DNA of 64,000 bases from Gigantopelta aegis (GCF_016097555.1 NC_054706.1:42245118-42309117), one strand, 5' to 3'; positions 26,069 to 35,946 are shown, numbered from the stretch's first letter. The notes: generated from the sequence alone by a model not told the origin. Program-made: numbers and translations.

Positions 26069-26756
26069 GGAGCGATTTAAATTTTTTAGGATACTGATAT
26101 CGTTCAGCTTTAATAACATTTTCTTTTGGACTGAATAAAGAAAAAGTAGTTTTCTCAAGTTTTAAAATACCACAATCAAATTGTATGGTGGGTCCATCTG
26201 CATCTAATTGTTTTACTGTGCCTTGCATTCCATTGACAAAAATTTTATTCAAATTTCTCAGTAGAATTACTGGAGAATTAAGTTTCAGGCATAAGTTCCT
26301 TTTGGCAGGTAAATTTTTCAGTTTGGTGTAGTCTCCTGAATCTTCGGATTTGTACATTACAATGTCTCCAGGAAGTTTTGCCAGTTCGGATGCATTGTGC
26401 CAGTCTACCTCAAAGTTTGTTCCATACAGAACTGTAGGGTTGATTGACGGTGGTAAATCATCTAGAGGCCTTGAAAGATTTTTCATGAAAGCATTTGTTG
26501 CAGGAGATGGAATACCTTTCTCTAACTCATTAATGGCATTAATTAGATGGAACTCATCTTGTCTCAATACAGTATTTAGTTGTATTTTGTGTTTAATAAC
26601 ATTCATCCACACTTGTGACTCAAAGCAATGCCTTCCTGGATCAGAATACATGTCATTTGGTACTGGTGGCAATTGATAAAAGTCTCCCACACAAACAACT
26701 TGCAGGCTGCCAAAGTATGATCCGACGTTTCGTATTCGTCTGCAGACAAATTCCAG
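26055..26756 (-). CDS. PIF1-like DNA helicase, 3' exon
   Basis: On the minus strand the exon begins after acceptor TTATTTTTAG at 26756, in phase with the upstream exon, and ends with TGA at 26055-26057. It encodes LEFVCRRIRNVGSYFG, then VCVGDFYQLPPVPND (helicase motif III of the PIF1 group), LNTVLRQDEFHL (motif IV-like), NSPVILLRNLNKIFVNGMQG (the PIF1 signature region before motif V) and TVKQLDADGPTIQFD. PIF1 enzymes are superfamily 1B 5'-3' DNA helicases. Cellular PIF1 is a single-copy gene, whereas transposon-borne copies are numerous in invertebrates. The tail is short and lacks the expected C-terminal motif VI. The exon itself is open throughout (234 codons), in contrast to the broken 5' exon. 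The stop codon sits inside the left terminal repeat. Confidence 0.8.
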   Translation of the reverse strand: MEFVCRRIRNVGSYFGSLQVVCVGDFYQLPPVPNDMYSDPGRHCFESQVWMNVIKHKIQLNTVLRQDEFHLINAINELEKGIPSPATNAFMKNLSRPLDDLPPSINPTVLYGTNFEVDWHNASELAKLPGDIVMYKSEDSGDYTKLKNLPAKRNLCLKLNSPVILLRNLNKIFVNGMQGTVKQLDADGPTIQFDCGILKLEKTTFSLFSPKENVIKAERYQYPKKFKSLQNGE

Positions 26757-28678
26757 CTAAAAATAAGAATATACAATTCATTTGACGTGTTGAAAGGAAA
26801 AATGATATACATACAATATGAATATTGTAACTGTAACTTTTTTACAATATTACATGTAATTGAAAAGATTATGAAAATCTGAAAATGAACTCTTTTTGGG
26901 GGGATAATACATTTAATTATGTGTATGTATTGCTACACATAAGTTTTATGCTGGTTGTCTAACGAATGTATTGCCAATAAAGTATGTTTGTGTGTAAGGT
27001 GAATTGACACTTTCAACATGGTAAAAGTTATTGTGTTGTATGAAGACCATTTCTAGTTACATGCATAATGAAAGTTTGATTTATTTTGGTAATATTTAAA
27101 GTTGATGTTGGTGTTAGCAAATTCACTGTTTAGTTTGTGTCTACAAAGTTACTATTTACTGTCATGACAATTTCATTAAGTTTGAAAGTGAAAGTGCACA
27201 TTATTTATTTCCTAACAGTATATTGCTTCATACATAAAAATGTACTGTGTATGTAATGTACATATGAGTGGGTTTTTTCGGTATCTGTAAACAATTATTA
27301 TTGAGTAATATATCAAGTACTTTGCCTCTTTAAGTTGAGTTCAAAGCAGCATATACTTATGCAATTACACTAATATATGTGTATATCAGATGCAATACCT
27401 GGTACTATTTTTAGAAATTACAATTCAAGTGTTATTTGGGTTTCTTTATATGTTAATTTTTATGTCTTTTTATTCATGTCATGCACATATAGATATTAGA
27501 CATTCAGTTAAGTGTTGATTGAAATGAATATTAACTACGGATAAATACTTTAATTATGCATCCTGGCAAATAAATGCCTAAATTTTAAAAGCATTTATGT
27601 TTTGTTGTATTTTTTTCACAGTGTCAATAATCTCAATGTGCGAACTAATTGAAGAAGTTCATAATCAAGCAGCTTGGAAATAGAAGTTAAATATGTTACT
27701 TTGCTTTTTTTTTAAATACTAATAATGTCGAAGATGTGAACAGATTCCTACATAAGAATGTTTCTCAGAAATAAAAAATAGTTAATGAATGAAGGTGCTC
27801 TAGTGGTGTCTTTAAACACAACAAATTTAAATGTTTTGAAAATGAACACAGGAGAGATATGCTTCATACGACTATATGATTAAGATACAAGAATCACTGG
27901 TTAGATTATTATTGTTTAAGCTAGTGAATGAATAATACAGTAGCTATTTGTAAAGAAATAGGCTGCTCTTTTATTTTTGCAGCTAGCTAATTCAAGTCCT
28001 CTACAATTAATTTAATATTACAATGCATATCCTGGGCTCAAACTACATTGACAAAATCACCAGTTGCTCATTTTTGTACAACGTGTGATGCAACATTAAA
28101 TCTGTGAATACTGAATTGGTTTTTTTTAATTAACCACTTCCAGGGAATGCAAATAGCTCCTTTTTTTTCTAACCGACAAAGTGTGGTTGGTTCACTTGGC
28201 CATATAACAGTATTTCAGCAGTCCACACAGGAAAGTAGCAGACTCACATAGCAAAATATTACAAGACATATCAATTATTTCTGTATACTTCAGGTGTATT
28301 ATTTTCTGTTTAATGACACCATTAGAGTGCAATGATTATGTTAGTATGTAGTCTACAAACTTGCAAACAGTGTCTGATTGAATGAAATATATAACACCTT
28401 AAGATCAGGTATAATGTTTATTTCAAAAAGCCATGATGGAGTGCAGTCAAATTCATCAATATTAGTCTGTTCCCATCTGTTACTGATATCTATTTGGTTT
28501 GATAAAAGAAGTAGCAATGACGTGTACTGACAGAAAATAAATGTATGAAAACCCCTAGAAATAAATTTAATTACTTTTTTAACAGTTTGAAAACAAAACA
28601 TTGAAATTGTGACATCTTTAGCTTCTATACTGTATGGTTACATTCTGTTGTAATCCATTAATTCATCAAAACATTTAC
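26757..28678. other. Intron of the PIF1-like gene
   Basis: It is 1.9 kb, AT-rich, bounded by GTAAAT (donor, minus strand, at 28678) and TTTTTAG (acceptor at 26757). It contains SINE tail fragments near 27798-27830 (GTGCTCTAGTGGTGTC, +) and 28295-28350 (TTTAATGACACCATTAGAGTG, -). No other feature is seen. Confidence 0.6.
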
Positions 28679-29049
28679 CTGATCAAATACTTTGGCGCTC
28701 AACATGCTAATCTCATCAATAATGAGGACCTGTGTTTCTTCAATTCGCCCTCTTGTGGTGCTATGCTCTTCTGCCTGCAGACGTTGCAGTAGTTCTTCAT
28801 TGCCATATCAGCCGTCTTGTAAACCAGCCCATGAATGCACTGTCACGGCATCATTGAATTGTGTAGAGGCTATTCCTGTACTTGCTACTACAGCAACCCG
28901 AATACCTTTAGCAATCAGTCTTCTCTGTGTTTCTTTAACTAACACTGATTTTCCAGTTCCAGCCTGTCCTAAAACTACTACATTGTCATGTGACCATTTT
29001 CAATAATTTTGTAAGCTAAAAGTTGATCTTCAGTTAATATGAATGCCAT
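28679..29049 (-). pseudogene. PIF1-like DNA helicase, 5' exon with frameshift and stop
   Basis: The minus-strand start MAFILTEDQLLAYKIIENGH is followed, after a one-base shift at about 28985-28990, by VVVLGQAGTGKSVLVKET (Walker A GQAGTGKS), VAVVASTGIAST (motif Ia), HSWAGLQDG, an in-frame TGA near 28808, and VLIIDEISMLSAKVFDQ (Walker B IIDEISML). It ends at donor CAG|GTAAAT in phase 0 with the 3' exon. So all N-terminal ATPase motifs are present but the frame is broken twice. Either the element is dead or the assembly has base errors here. The exon order matches PIF1-type helicases. Confidence 0.8.
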
Positions 29050-29139
29050 GTGTATAACATCTTTGTTAACAAATACAGGTGTTAAAATTCAAATTTCTTG
29101 TTGGTTTCCATCAGCTGGGTGAAAAATGTATATGAACAG

Positions 29140-29330
29140 TCAACAGTTATGCTACAAGAGCAAAGCGAATACCTTCTGTAATTAATCTTCATAATGCATA
29201 TTTAGCAGTCCCAGTGTGGTGTAAAACGACCACATTGTGTCCATTTCCAATACTTCACTCAGTTGAAAGTAAATTTCCAGCTGCTACGATGGCCATGTGT
29301 CAGACATGTTTGTAAACAAATGCACGTGTC
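29140..29330 (-). pseudogene. Diverged tandem duplicate of the helicase 5' exon
   Basis: The segment parallels 28890-29085. It shares GCTACAAGAGCAAAGCGAAT / GCTACTACAGCAACCCGAAT, CGACCACATTGTGTCCAT / CTACTACATTGTCATG..CCAT and GGCCATGTGTCAGACATG / TGCCATGTGTATAACATC in the same order. The Walker A region is mutated beyond use. Confidence 0.65.
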
Positions 29331-29474
29331 GAAAGCTATATTTGTGTTTTTTTTGTAAAATTCCGTTACGTCATGGACCAATGAAATGAGCTGAAAGTTT
29401 CTGCCCGAAGATTAACCCGCAATGTACTCGACTTCCGTGCTCGACAGAATGTTTTCAGGTATCCAGATGGGTAT

Positions 29475-29582
29475 AATATCCGCCCGGTCCCCTCCATTAT
29501 TATTTTTAGTTAGGGTTAGGGGTTAGGGTTGGGGTTAAGGTTAGGGTTAGGGGAGGGGGGGGGGGGGTACCGGGCGGATATT
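29475..29582. repeat. Degenerate TTAGGG tract and G-run inside a 14-bp inverted repeat
   Basis: Between AATATCCGCCCGGT (29475-29488) and its reverse complement ACCGGGCGGATATT (29569-29582) lie six or so TTAGGG-like units (about 29507-29552) and a run of about 14 G. TTAGGG is the usual animal telomere repeat. The tract could form G-quadruplexes, and the flanking arms could pair. Confidence 0.8.
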
Positions 29583-29945
29583 TTTCCCAAAGTCGGTCTC
29601 GACCACCTTCCCTAATACCGTTCACGGATATAACCGAAATATTGCCGGCAATTTTCGCAAATATATTTCACGGAAATGACCGAAAGGGCGCCATTGTTGT
29701 AAGTAGGATTATGGGATACAAAATGGATGCGCCCATAAGATAAAAGTTATTGTTTTTATGTGGCGAACAGATTACGAAATGCATACGCAAAATTCAACAA
29801 CTTGAGTCTGAATCTGGTAGACAACAGGATACTAGTATACGCAATACACAGTACTTGAAAAATATTAGCATGCACCGCGTGCACCCAGTTTTAAAAGTTA
29901 CATGCACACGCAAAAATTAGCATGCACCGGTGCATGTACTAACAT

Positions 29946-30889
29946 AGCCCGAGTACTCTGACTGTAAGAGAGCTAGACGGACATTTGGACATAAACACGC
30001 TTTCATTACAGTCAGAGACCAACCTATGTCTTTTTTTGGCAATTCCTGACTACCAAAAGGTAGGCAACAGTCCTGCTCTAATACCACAACAATCCTATGT
30101 TTGACGTCAAATACCTTTACATCAATCATTTTCGAGTTAAGTGATACAAAAAAATCCACATATTAATCACTAATACACTTACTACAGAAAGAAACCCGAC
30201 AGCACCCACATTCAGCTACGCTTCGTGACACTCCGTCGCAACAATTGCAAAGCTCGGCGATCTATTTCGAGACGTAGACCACGTGATCGCGCACTGGCCG
30301 ATTCCGCCTTGTGCAGCAGTTACAGGGGCCGTCTCATATCAAGCGAAGTTACAACATGGAAGAGTTGGCTAATGCCGTTTTGGATAAATTTGGATTTCAT
30401 TACGTCATTAAACCAAAACAATTACACATTATTGATTCCATTTTGAATTTGAAGGATACATTTGGGGTGTTATCGACAGGATACGGCAAAAGTATGTGCT
30501 ACGTACTGCCTCCTCTTATGAGACGACCCCTGTAACTGCTGCACAAGGCGGAATCGCCCAGTCTCGAAATAGATCGCCGAGCTTTGCAATTGTTGCGACG
30601 GAGTGTCACGAAGCGTAGCTGAATGTGGGTGCTGTCGGGTTTCTTTCTGTAGTATGTGTATTAGTGATTAATATGTGGATTTTTTTGTATCACTTAACTC
30701 GAAAATGATTGATGTAAAGGTATTTGATGTCAAACATAGGATTGTTGTGGTATTAGAGCGGGACTCGTTGCCTACCGTTTGGTAGTCAGGAATTGCCAAA
30801 AAAAGACATAGGTTGGTCTCTGACTGTAATGAGAGCGTGTTTATGTCCAAATGTCCGTCTAGCTCTCTTACAGTCAGAGTACTCGGGCT
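29946..30889. repeat. Large palindrome: inverted arms of about 375-393 bp around a 178-bp spacer
   Basis: The left arm 29946-30338 and right arm 30517-30889 are reverse complements at roughly 95% by eye. The arms run from AGCCCGAGTACTCTGACTG at the outer edge to CAGGGGCCGTCTCATA at the inner edge. The left arm has about 21 extra bases near 30278-30298 (around ACCACGTGATCGCG). A transcript through it could fold into a very long hairpin. The palindrome lies upstream of the PIF1-like gene inside the same composite element. Confidence 0.85.
30356..30535 (+). CDS. RecQ-like helicase N-terminal fragment in the palindrome spacer
   Basis: From ATG at 30356 the frame reads MEELANAVLDKFGF, then IKPKQLHIIDSIL, DTFGVLSTGYGKSMCYVLPP and stops at 30533. 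The order of a Q-motif-like KPKQ followed by a Walker A loop STGYGKS and CYVLPP is typical of RecQ-type DEAD/DEAH DNA helicases. Only motifs 0 and I are present. The frame enters the right palindrome arm and ends at once (MRRPL). It therefore looks like the first exon of a helicase captured or truncated when the palindrome formed. It could still encode a 59-residue peptide, but no function is claimed. Confidence 0.6.
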   Translation: MEELANAVLDKFGFHYVIKPKQLHIIDSILNLKDTFGVLSTGYGKSMCYVLPPLMRRPL

Positions 30890-31043
30890 AGTACTAACAC
30901 TGCATTTCGAGCCCTGAAATAATGTCAAACAAAAATGTATACGAAAGCAGCACGTTGTACTTTGGTATTTTGAGTCTCCCGCTATTCATGATTTCGGCAG
31001 GTAATCGATTATTTTGTGTAAAATAATTAATTTATCAAAAAAT

Positions 31044-31245
31044 AAAATGGCGAGTGACGTACCTTGTATGTTTTATATAGTAGGGACTAGGGATCTAAAT
31101 TTTTGGTACATGTAAATACACGTTAAGTGGCGATAAATTTATCATTTATGAAGATCGTATAAGCAAAATGTTGGGAAAATATATCAAGTTTATCGATATA
31201 CAACAAATTTTGAATTTTATTCATGTACAGTAGTATGATTATGAA
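31044..31245. repeat. Right terminal inverted repeat, inner unit
   Basis: It is the inverted counterpart of the left terminus: AAAATGGCGAGTGACGTACC, TTATATAGTAGGGA and GTTAAGTGGCGATAAATTTA. It is separated from its outer unit (33804-34004) by an inserted Mutator-like element. Confidence 0.75.
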
Positions 31246-31470
31246 TAGTTCATCAAGATAAACGTCTCCGGCACTATATTTATTATTGTGATAGTTATTG
31301 CTGTGCCATAACGTTTATCCATTGGATCGAATTTTCCATTTGCAATCACGATTTAATAAAATCAGGCATATGTGCTTTATTTAAGAGCCTCAACACGTAC
31401 AACAACATATTTTAATAAATTTCAGACAAAAATATTAGTACAATACCTTTGGTAACCTTTCCAGGATTAG

Positions 31471-31677
31471 ATGTTTGAAGATGACACATTTAAACATTTG
31501 AAAGCTATTTTTATCATGGCACATCGAAAATGCGGAATGAAAATATTGCGGAACGAGAATTATTCGTATCAAGCAATAAAAAGAAATATTGTTGAACTGA
31601 ATGGAATTGATTATTTATTTTGTTATTTTTGTTTCTATATATGTGCTTTGTGTGGGTTGCATTATATGCATTATTAA
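31471..31677 (+). CDS. Short open frame conserved in both copies of the Mutator-like element
   Basis: It encodes 68 residues, including LAHRKCGMKI-like MAHRKCGMKIL and GIDYLFCYFCFYICALCG. The other copy (54069-54290, minus) keeps a 73-residue frame with HRKCGMKIW and GIDYSFCYFCFYICALCG. It has no recognised domain. The cysteine-rich C-terminus could be a membrane segment. Conservation may simply reflect DNA similarity of the two element copies. Confidence 0.25.
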   Translation: MFEDDTFKHLKAIFIMAHRKCGMKILRNENYSYQAIKRNIVELNGIDYLFCYFCFYICALCGLHYMHY

Positions 31678-31915
31678 TAATAATATCACATTCAAGTTTT
31701 GGGGTGTATTATTCTTTTTTATTATTATTAAAAAATAATGATTGTCAGTACAGGCCATTACTTATTTTAAGGCCTTCATTTATTTACTTTTTTAAAAATT
31801 ATTAGTATTTTTTTTTAATATTATTATTACAGGCCATTGCTTACATGTGTTTCAAAGGTTTTTCTCTTCTTCTTAGTTTAATTATCATTGCAGGTCATTA
31901 GTTATTTTAAGGGTT

Positions 31916-31950
<35 letters not shown>

Positions 31951-32205
31951 TTAATTTTTACTCTTCTTTTTTTTTTTTTTTTTTTTTATTATTTTTTTTT
32001 TTTTAGCTATAATTACTGGTTATTAGTTATTTTAGGGTTTTTATTTAATAATAAAAAAAAAATTAATATAAATGTCTTGTACTTAACATGCAAGTTAAAA
32101 ATCATTGATTATAATAGTTTCATTAATCTTTCATAATATTTATATTAATCTTTTATAGCAAGTTCTGGGGAAAGGTGAATAGACACACAAAGAAATGGGG
32201 AAACA

Positions 32206-32930
32206 CAATTTGAAAGTTAAACTGGCTGTTGAAAATATTTTATACATGTAAATCTAAAATGTTATAATGATTGTCAGCTCCATCTTATTTATTCCTTGAA
32301 ACATTCATTTAACTACTTTCAAAAATTGTACTATAAGTCATATGTAGTTACATAACAAATCTGCACAGCATTGTAATTACAAAACATGTTCATATGGTTG
32401 TGAGGCAATCGTCAACAACACAGTTAATGTTCAAACGGTTAAGTAGGAATCAAAGTACACATCGGTTTAGGTAATGTGCAGACAGGTACAAGGCAGTTAT
32501 CACAAGCAGCAATTGTCATCAAGTCACACTTATGTATTAATTACAAAACATTGTCATATGGTTGCGAGGTTATCCTCAACAACACAGTTGTATTGCACTG
32601 ATGTGTTTCATTCATACTGTTGATGACAACTGCTGTTCGTGATAATTTATTCCTACTTGACTAATTTAACATGAACTGTGTTGTTGAGGATTGCCTAGTA
32701 ACCAGATGAACATTTATTGTAATATTTAATGTATAACTGTGACTGCTTGTGATAACTGCCTTGTTCCTGTCTGCACATTGGCTAAACCGATGTGTATTTT
32801 GATTCCTACGTAACCATTTGAATATTAACTGTGTTGTTGAATGTAATTAATTCATAAGTGTGACTTGGTGACAATTGCTGCTTGAGACAACTGCCTCATA
32901 CCAATGTGTGTTAAACATGGGTAAGCACAC
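32206..32930. mobile_element. Foldback insertion within copy 1 of the Mutator-like element
   Basis: The segment is absent from copy 2, where GGGGAAACA joins directly to TAAATTACGAATAATGCAC. Its interior is a long imperfect inverted repeat: about 32390-32600 (GTTGTGAGGCAATCGTCAAC, CACATCGGTTTAGGTAATGT, CACAAGCAGCAATTGTC) pairs with about 32670-32890 (GTGTTGTTGAGGATTGCC, ACATTGGCTAAACCGATGTG, GGTGACAATTGCTGCTTG). No coding sequence is seen. Confidence 0.7.
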
Positions 32931-33803
32931 TAAATTACGAATAATGCACATTAATTACGAATAATGCACATTAACAATAAAACAACAAGAAACAAGCAAA
33001 TGTGTGATCTCTTGCTACCCCGTTTCATCTCTCTATGTCTGTCTCCCCCAACCCCCCTCTGTCTTGTGTGTATATAAGCGTGTGTGTGTGTGTGTCATGG
33101 AAACATTTATAAATGAAAAAAACACGTTTTCATTTAGTTAATAATTAAATTAATGAATTAATTTATTATTATTATTATTAAATCAATAATTTATTTATTA
33201 TGTTATTTATTATAATTACTAACATTATTCAGTAATTTACTATTATATTATTATTTATTAAGTATTAGTTAATTATTTATTATATTATTTAGTTGTTATT
33301 ATTAATTAGTTTATTATTTATTAACTGATTTAAAAAAATTTTTATTCATTAATTAGTTTATTTATTATTATTAGTAGTAGTAGTATTATCATTATTATTA
33401 TTATTAAACGGGGAACTCGTGAACCAGAGACGAATAATAAAAATAATCGGATTCCGCTAAGAGTTTTCAATCACATTTTAAATATGCTCATAATGGCCGG
33501 CGGGAATATTCGAGATTTTGTTCGTAACTGACAATTGGATTAATGCAGGATTACTATTTGGACAAACTGTCTATTTATAAGTAAAACGTAAGTCGGGAGG
33601 TTTTCTTTATACAGTAAGTGTTTATATTTGTTAGTACATCTCATATTTCGCCACGAAATAATTAATTCTATGGTTGTATCGATTCCGCCTGAAATCTGGG
33701 CAGAAAACGCACGCTTGTTTTTGCTATTAAAGTTGTAAACATCGGGTCCAATAAATGTCAAAATGTTAAAAAACGGACCGTAGATGTTTACCTTGGTGAA
33801 CTA

Positions 33804-34004
33804 GATTATGAATAGGCCTATGTGTCAAGTGTCTTTCATATAGTAGGGATCGAAATTTTTGGTATATGTCAATACACGTTAAGTGGCAATAAATCTGTTA
33901 TGGTTGAATTGAGTATGAGCAAAATATTGCGGAAATATATCAGATTTACTGATATGCAACAAATTTAGAATTTTATTCATGTATACTAATCTGTGTCAAG
34001 TGCC
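33804..34004. repeat. Right terminal inverted repeat, outer unit
   Basis: It contains TAGTAGGGATCGAAATTTTT, CACGTTAAGTGGCAATAAAT and ends CTAATCTGTGTCAAGTGCC, the mirror of 25692-25860. Confidence 0.75.
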
Positions 34005-34039
34005 TGTGTTCAGGACTCCCATTTCTATCCATCATTTAC

Positions 34040-34795
34040 GTATGCAGATCTGATAAATTACCTGATTTTTAGCCAAGCCCTTTTTATACGCTTGAGGACT
34101 TCCAGCATTATAAAAGTTTGGATGCATATGACCGTTTTGTGTGTGGTTGGGTGAGGAATGTTGGTGTTTACATCCATGATTCAGTCCATGTGTTACGTGC
34201 AAGGGTGATGCATTCACGACGGCTTAATAACACATCACTTTATTCGTGGATTATTTTCGATAAAGCTGGTAAAGTTCTTTGTGCCCATTGTAACTGTAAA
34301 GCAGGACTTGGCGAATAATTTTCTTATGTGGCATCCACGTTATTTTATATTGAAGCCAGTGTAAGGTTAAGGGAAAGCAGCACTGTGAAACAGGAACCAG
34401 CCTACTGAATGTTGCCTGCATCACGAACTTCTGTTGACTATGCACCACTTAAAAACATTAACTTCACTACATCAAGAACTTTAAAAAAAAAAAAACAGCT
34501 GGTGAGCAAGAAAAAAGTATCAACTGCTGTCCAGTCACTTGACACACGTTTTAATGTGGAAAATGAAAAATCCTCAGAGTACTTTGCCCAAAGACGGTGT
34601 ACCAGAACTGCCGACTGATCCATCAATTCTGGTGCTACACTTGACAAATCAGATGAAGATCCAGCACTATATTGTATTTGCGATGAATGATCGCATTCTA
34701 TTCAGGAGACTGTCCCCACAAGCCATTTGAATGGTTTCATTTTTCTTGTATGAAATTAAAGAAAGCACCCACTGGAGAGTGGTATTGTATTGGCT
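34040..34795 (+). pseudogene. Decayed SWIM zinc-finger and PHD-finger protein
   Basis: The trace crosses frames and stops. It reads YADLINYLIFSQAL, shifts one base, then YTLEDFQHYKSLDAYDRFVC, GWVRNVGVY, HSRRLNN, and KVLCAHCNCKAGLGE followed by a stop at 34316. This is the CxC half of a SWIM finger (CxCx(n)CxH); the second half has become FSYVAS. After two more stops the frame reads DPALYCIC and, one frame over, CPHKPFEWFHFSCMKLKKAP and GEWYCIG, the C-terminal half of a PHD finger. Proteins combining SWIM and PHD fingers, often with a YqaJ-type nuclease, are repeated in cnidarian and mollusc genomes and are probably mobile-element derived (my recollection of the family). This copy is non-functional. 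Confidence 0.65.
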
Positions 34796-35003
34796 ATAGG
34801 AAGGGAGTGGCAGTGAAGAAAGTGAAATGTTTTAATAAAACTAAAAGAAAATAACTTTTCAAATACAAACTACTGTACACATTTACAGGTATTTATTATC
34901 ACTGCTGATGGATTTATGAGCATTGAATTTAATTATAAAACTATGTGAACTATACATGTACTTATTATAAATTATGACACTCACCAAAGAACTCACCAAA
35001 AAA

Positions 35004-35084
35004 ACACGTCTGCAGTTTTCTTATCAATACTAATTGATATGAAACCCAAGCTGCACTGATGAGCCCTGGGAGGGCGAAACGTGT
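35004..35084 (+). ncRNA. Type III hammerhead ribozyme motif, complete core
   Basis: Reading 5'-3': ACACGT (35004-35009, stem III), C17 at 35010, predicted cleavage between 35010 and 35011. Stem I follows as TGCAG (35011-35015) and CTGCA (35051-35055), with an apical hairpin TATCAAT-ACTA-ATTGATA. The core CTGATGA is at 35056-35062, stem II GCCCT-GGG-AGGGC at 35063-35075, GAA at 35076-35078, and the stem III partner ACGTGT at 35079-35084. All conserved hammerhead bases (CUGAUGA, GAAA, UH) and all three helices are present, with stem III open, so the topology is type III. Hammerheads are known in Penelope-like elements and in small retrozymes of animals. Which family this copy belongs to is not visible. 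Confidence 0.85.
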
Positions 35085-35227
35085 ACACAGTCCAAAAATG
35101 GGGGAAAAATTACAGGCCTCAATATTGCAAGTTAAATTCAGTTATGATGATTATAATTTAACAACACTTTTTTAGTGATTAGTTATTTTGTCAGCACCTA
35201 TATAGGTGTCATTACTTTGTTACATAG

Positions 35228-35745
35228 GGTCTGGGACGTAGTCCAGTGGTAAACTGCTTGTCTGGTGTGGGATCGATCCCTGTCTGTGGGCACATTGGGC
35301 TATTCCGTGTTCCAGCCAGTGCACCACGGCTGGTATATCAAAGGATGTGGTATGTGCTACCCTGTCTCTGGGATGGTGCATATAAAATATTCCTTGCCAG
35401 TGATAGAAATAAGCTCAGTGTTTCACTAGTCCACAGGACAAGTACATCTAGAAATATACTTGTCCACCAATATTGTCACCTGTCCAAATAACTGGTTTGT
35501 TTAATTCACATACATGGACATTAGTTTTGATTCGAAATGAAGATGCATTGAACAATACACAGAGGTACATTTTATCTCTCTTCCCCCCCCCCCCCCCCCC
35601 CTCCCCGAGTAGATTTACACGTTTCTTGCTACTTGGAAACAAGTAGTGGGTTTCCATTCTAAGATTATTTGTAAAAATTATACAAATGTTTGACATCCAA
35701 TAGCCGGTGATTAATAAACAATATGCTCTAGTGGTGTATTTTGAA
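35228..35745 (+). repeat. SINE family 2 interrupted by other sequence
   Basis: The tRNA-like head (GGGACGTAGTCCAGTGGTAA, GGGATCGATCCCTGTC) and body (CCAGCCAGTGCACCACGGCT, GGTGCATATAAAATATTCCT) lie at 35228-35405. The tail (GTGGGTTTCCATTCTAAGAT, TTTGACATCCAATAGCCGGT, GCTCTAGTGGTGTA) lies at 35645-35740. Between them is an unrelated segment with AGGACAAGTACATCTAGAAA and a run of about 20 C at about 35583-35602. Confidence 0.8.
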
Positions 35746-35946
35746 TGGTGTTTATTAAATGACTAATGAAATTTTTACTTTTTGGTGGAGGACATAGGTT
35801 TTTTTTTTTTTTTTTTTTAAACTGTACCAAAACTGGGCAGCACATACCACTCATATGGTAATCAATTTGTTTAAAAAAAAATTGCACACAAGTACTAGGT
35901 AGAACACAGGCGACCAATATTTCTTACACCATTACCTAGTTCATTA

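Larger units (their letters stand above)
31246..33803 (+). mobile_element. Mutator-like non-autonomous DNA transposon, copy 1, with 9-bp target duplication
   Basis: The ends are TAGTTCATCAAGATAAACGT and, inverted, TAGTTCACCAAGGTAAACAT. Perfect GATTATGAA duplications flank it at 31237-31245 and 33804-33812. A 9-bp duplication with terminal inverted repeats points to the Mutator superfamily (family knowledge). The element is 2558 bp, of which 725 bp (32206-32930) is a later insertion. No transposase is seen. The interior is AT-rich (TTTA and TTATTA runs at about 31917-32010 and 33150-33410). A second copy lies inverted at 51042-54511. Confidence 0.8.
25692..34004 (-). mobile_element. Composite element with long terminal inverted repeats, PIF1-like helicase inside
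   Basis: The left terminus (25692-26068) and the right terminus (31044-31245 plus 33804-34004) are inverted copies. Both outer ends read GGCACTTGACACAGATTAGT inwards, and both inner ends read AAAATGGCGAGTGACGTACC. Each terminus contains two tandem copies of a unit of about 190 bp with TAGGGATCGAAATTTTTGG. The right terminus is split by a 2558-bp Mutator-like element. Without that insertion the element is about 5.8 kb. It holds a two-exon PIF1-like helicase on the minus strand and a large palindrome. Target duplications are not obvious, so exact ends are uncertain. I do not recognise a transposase, so how it moves is unknown. Confidence 0.65.
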
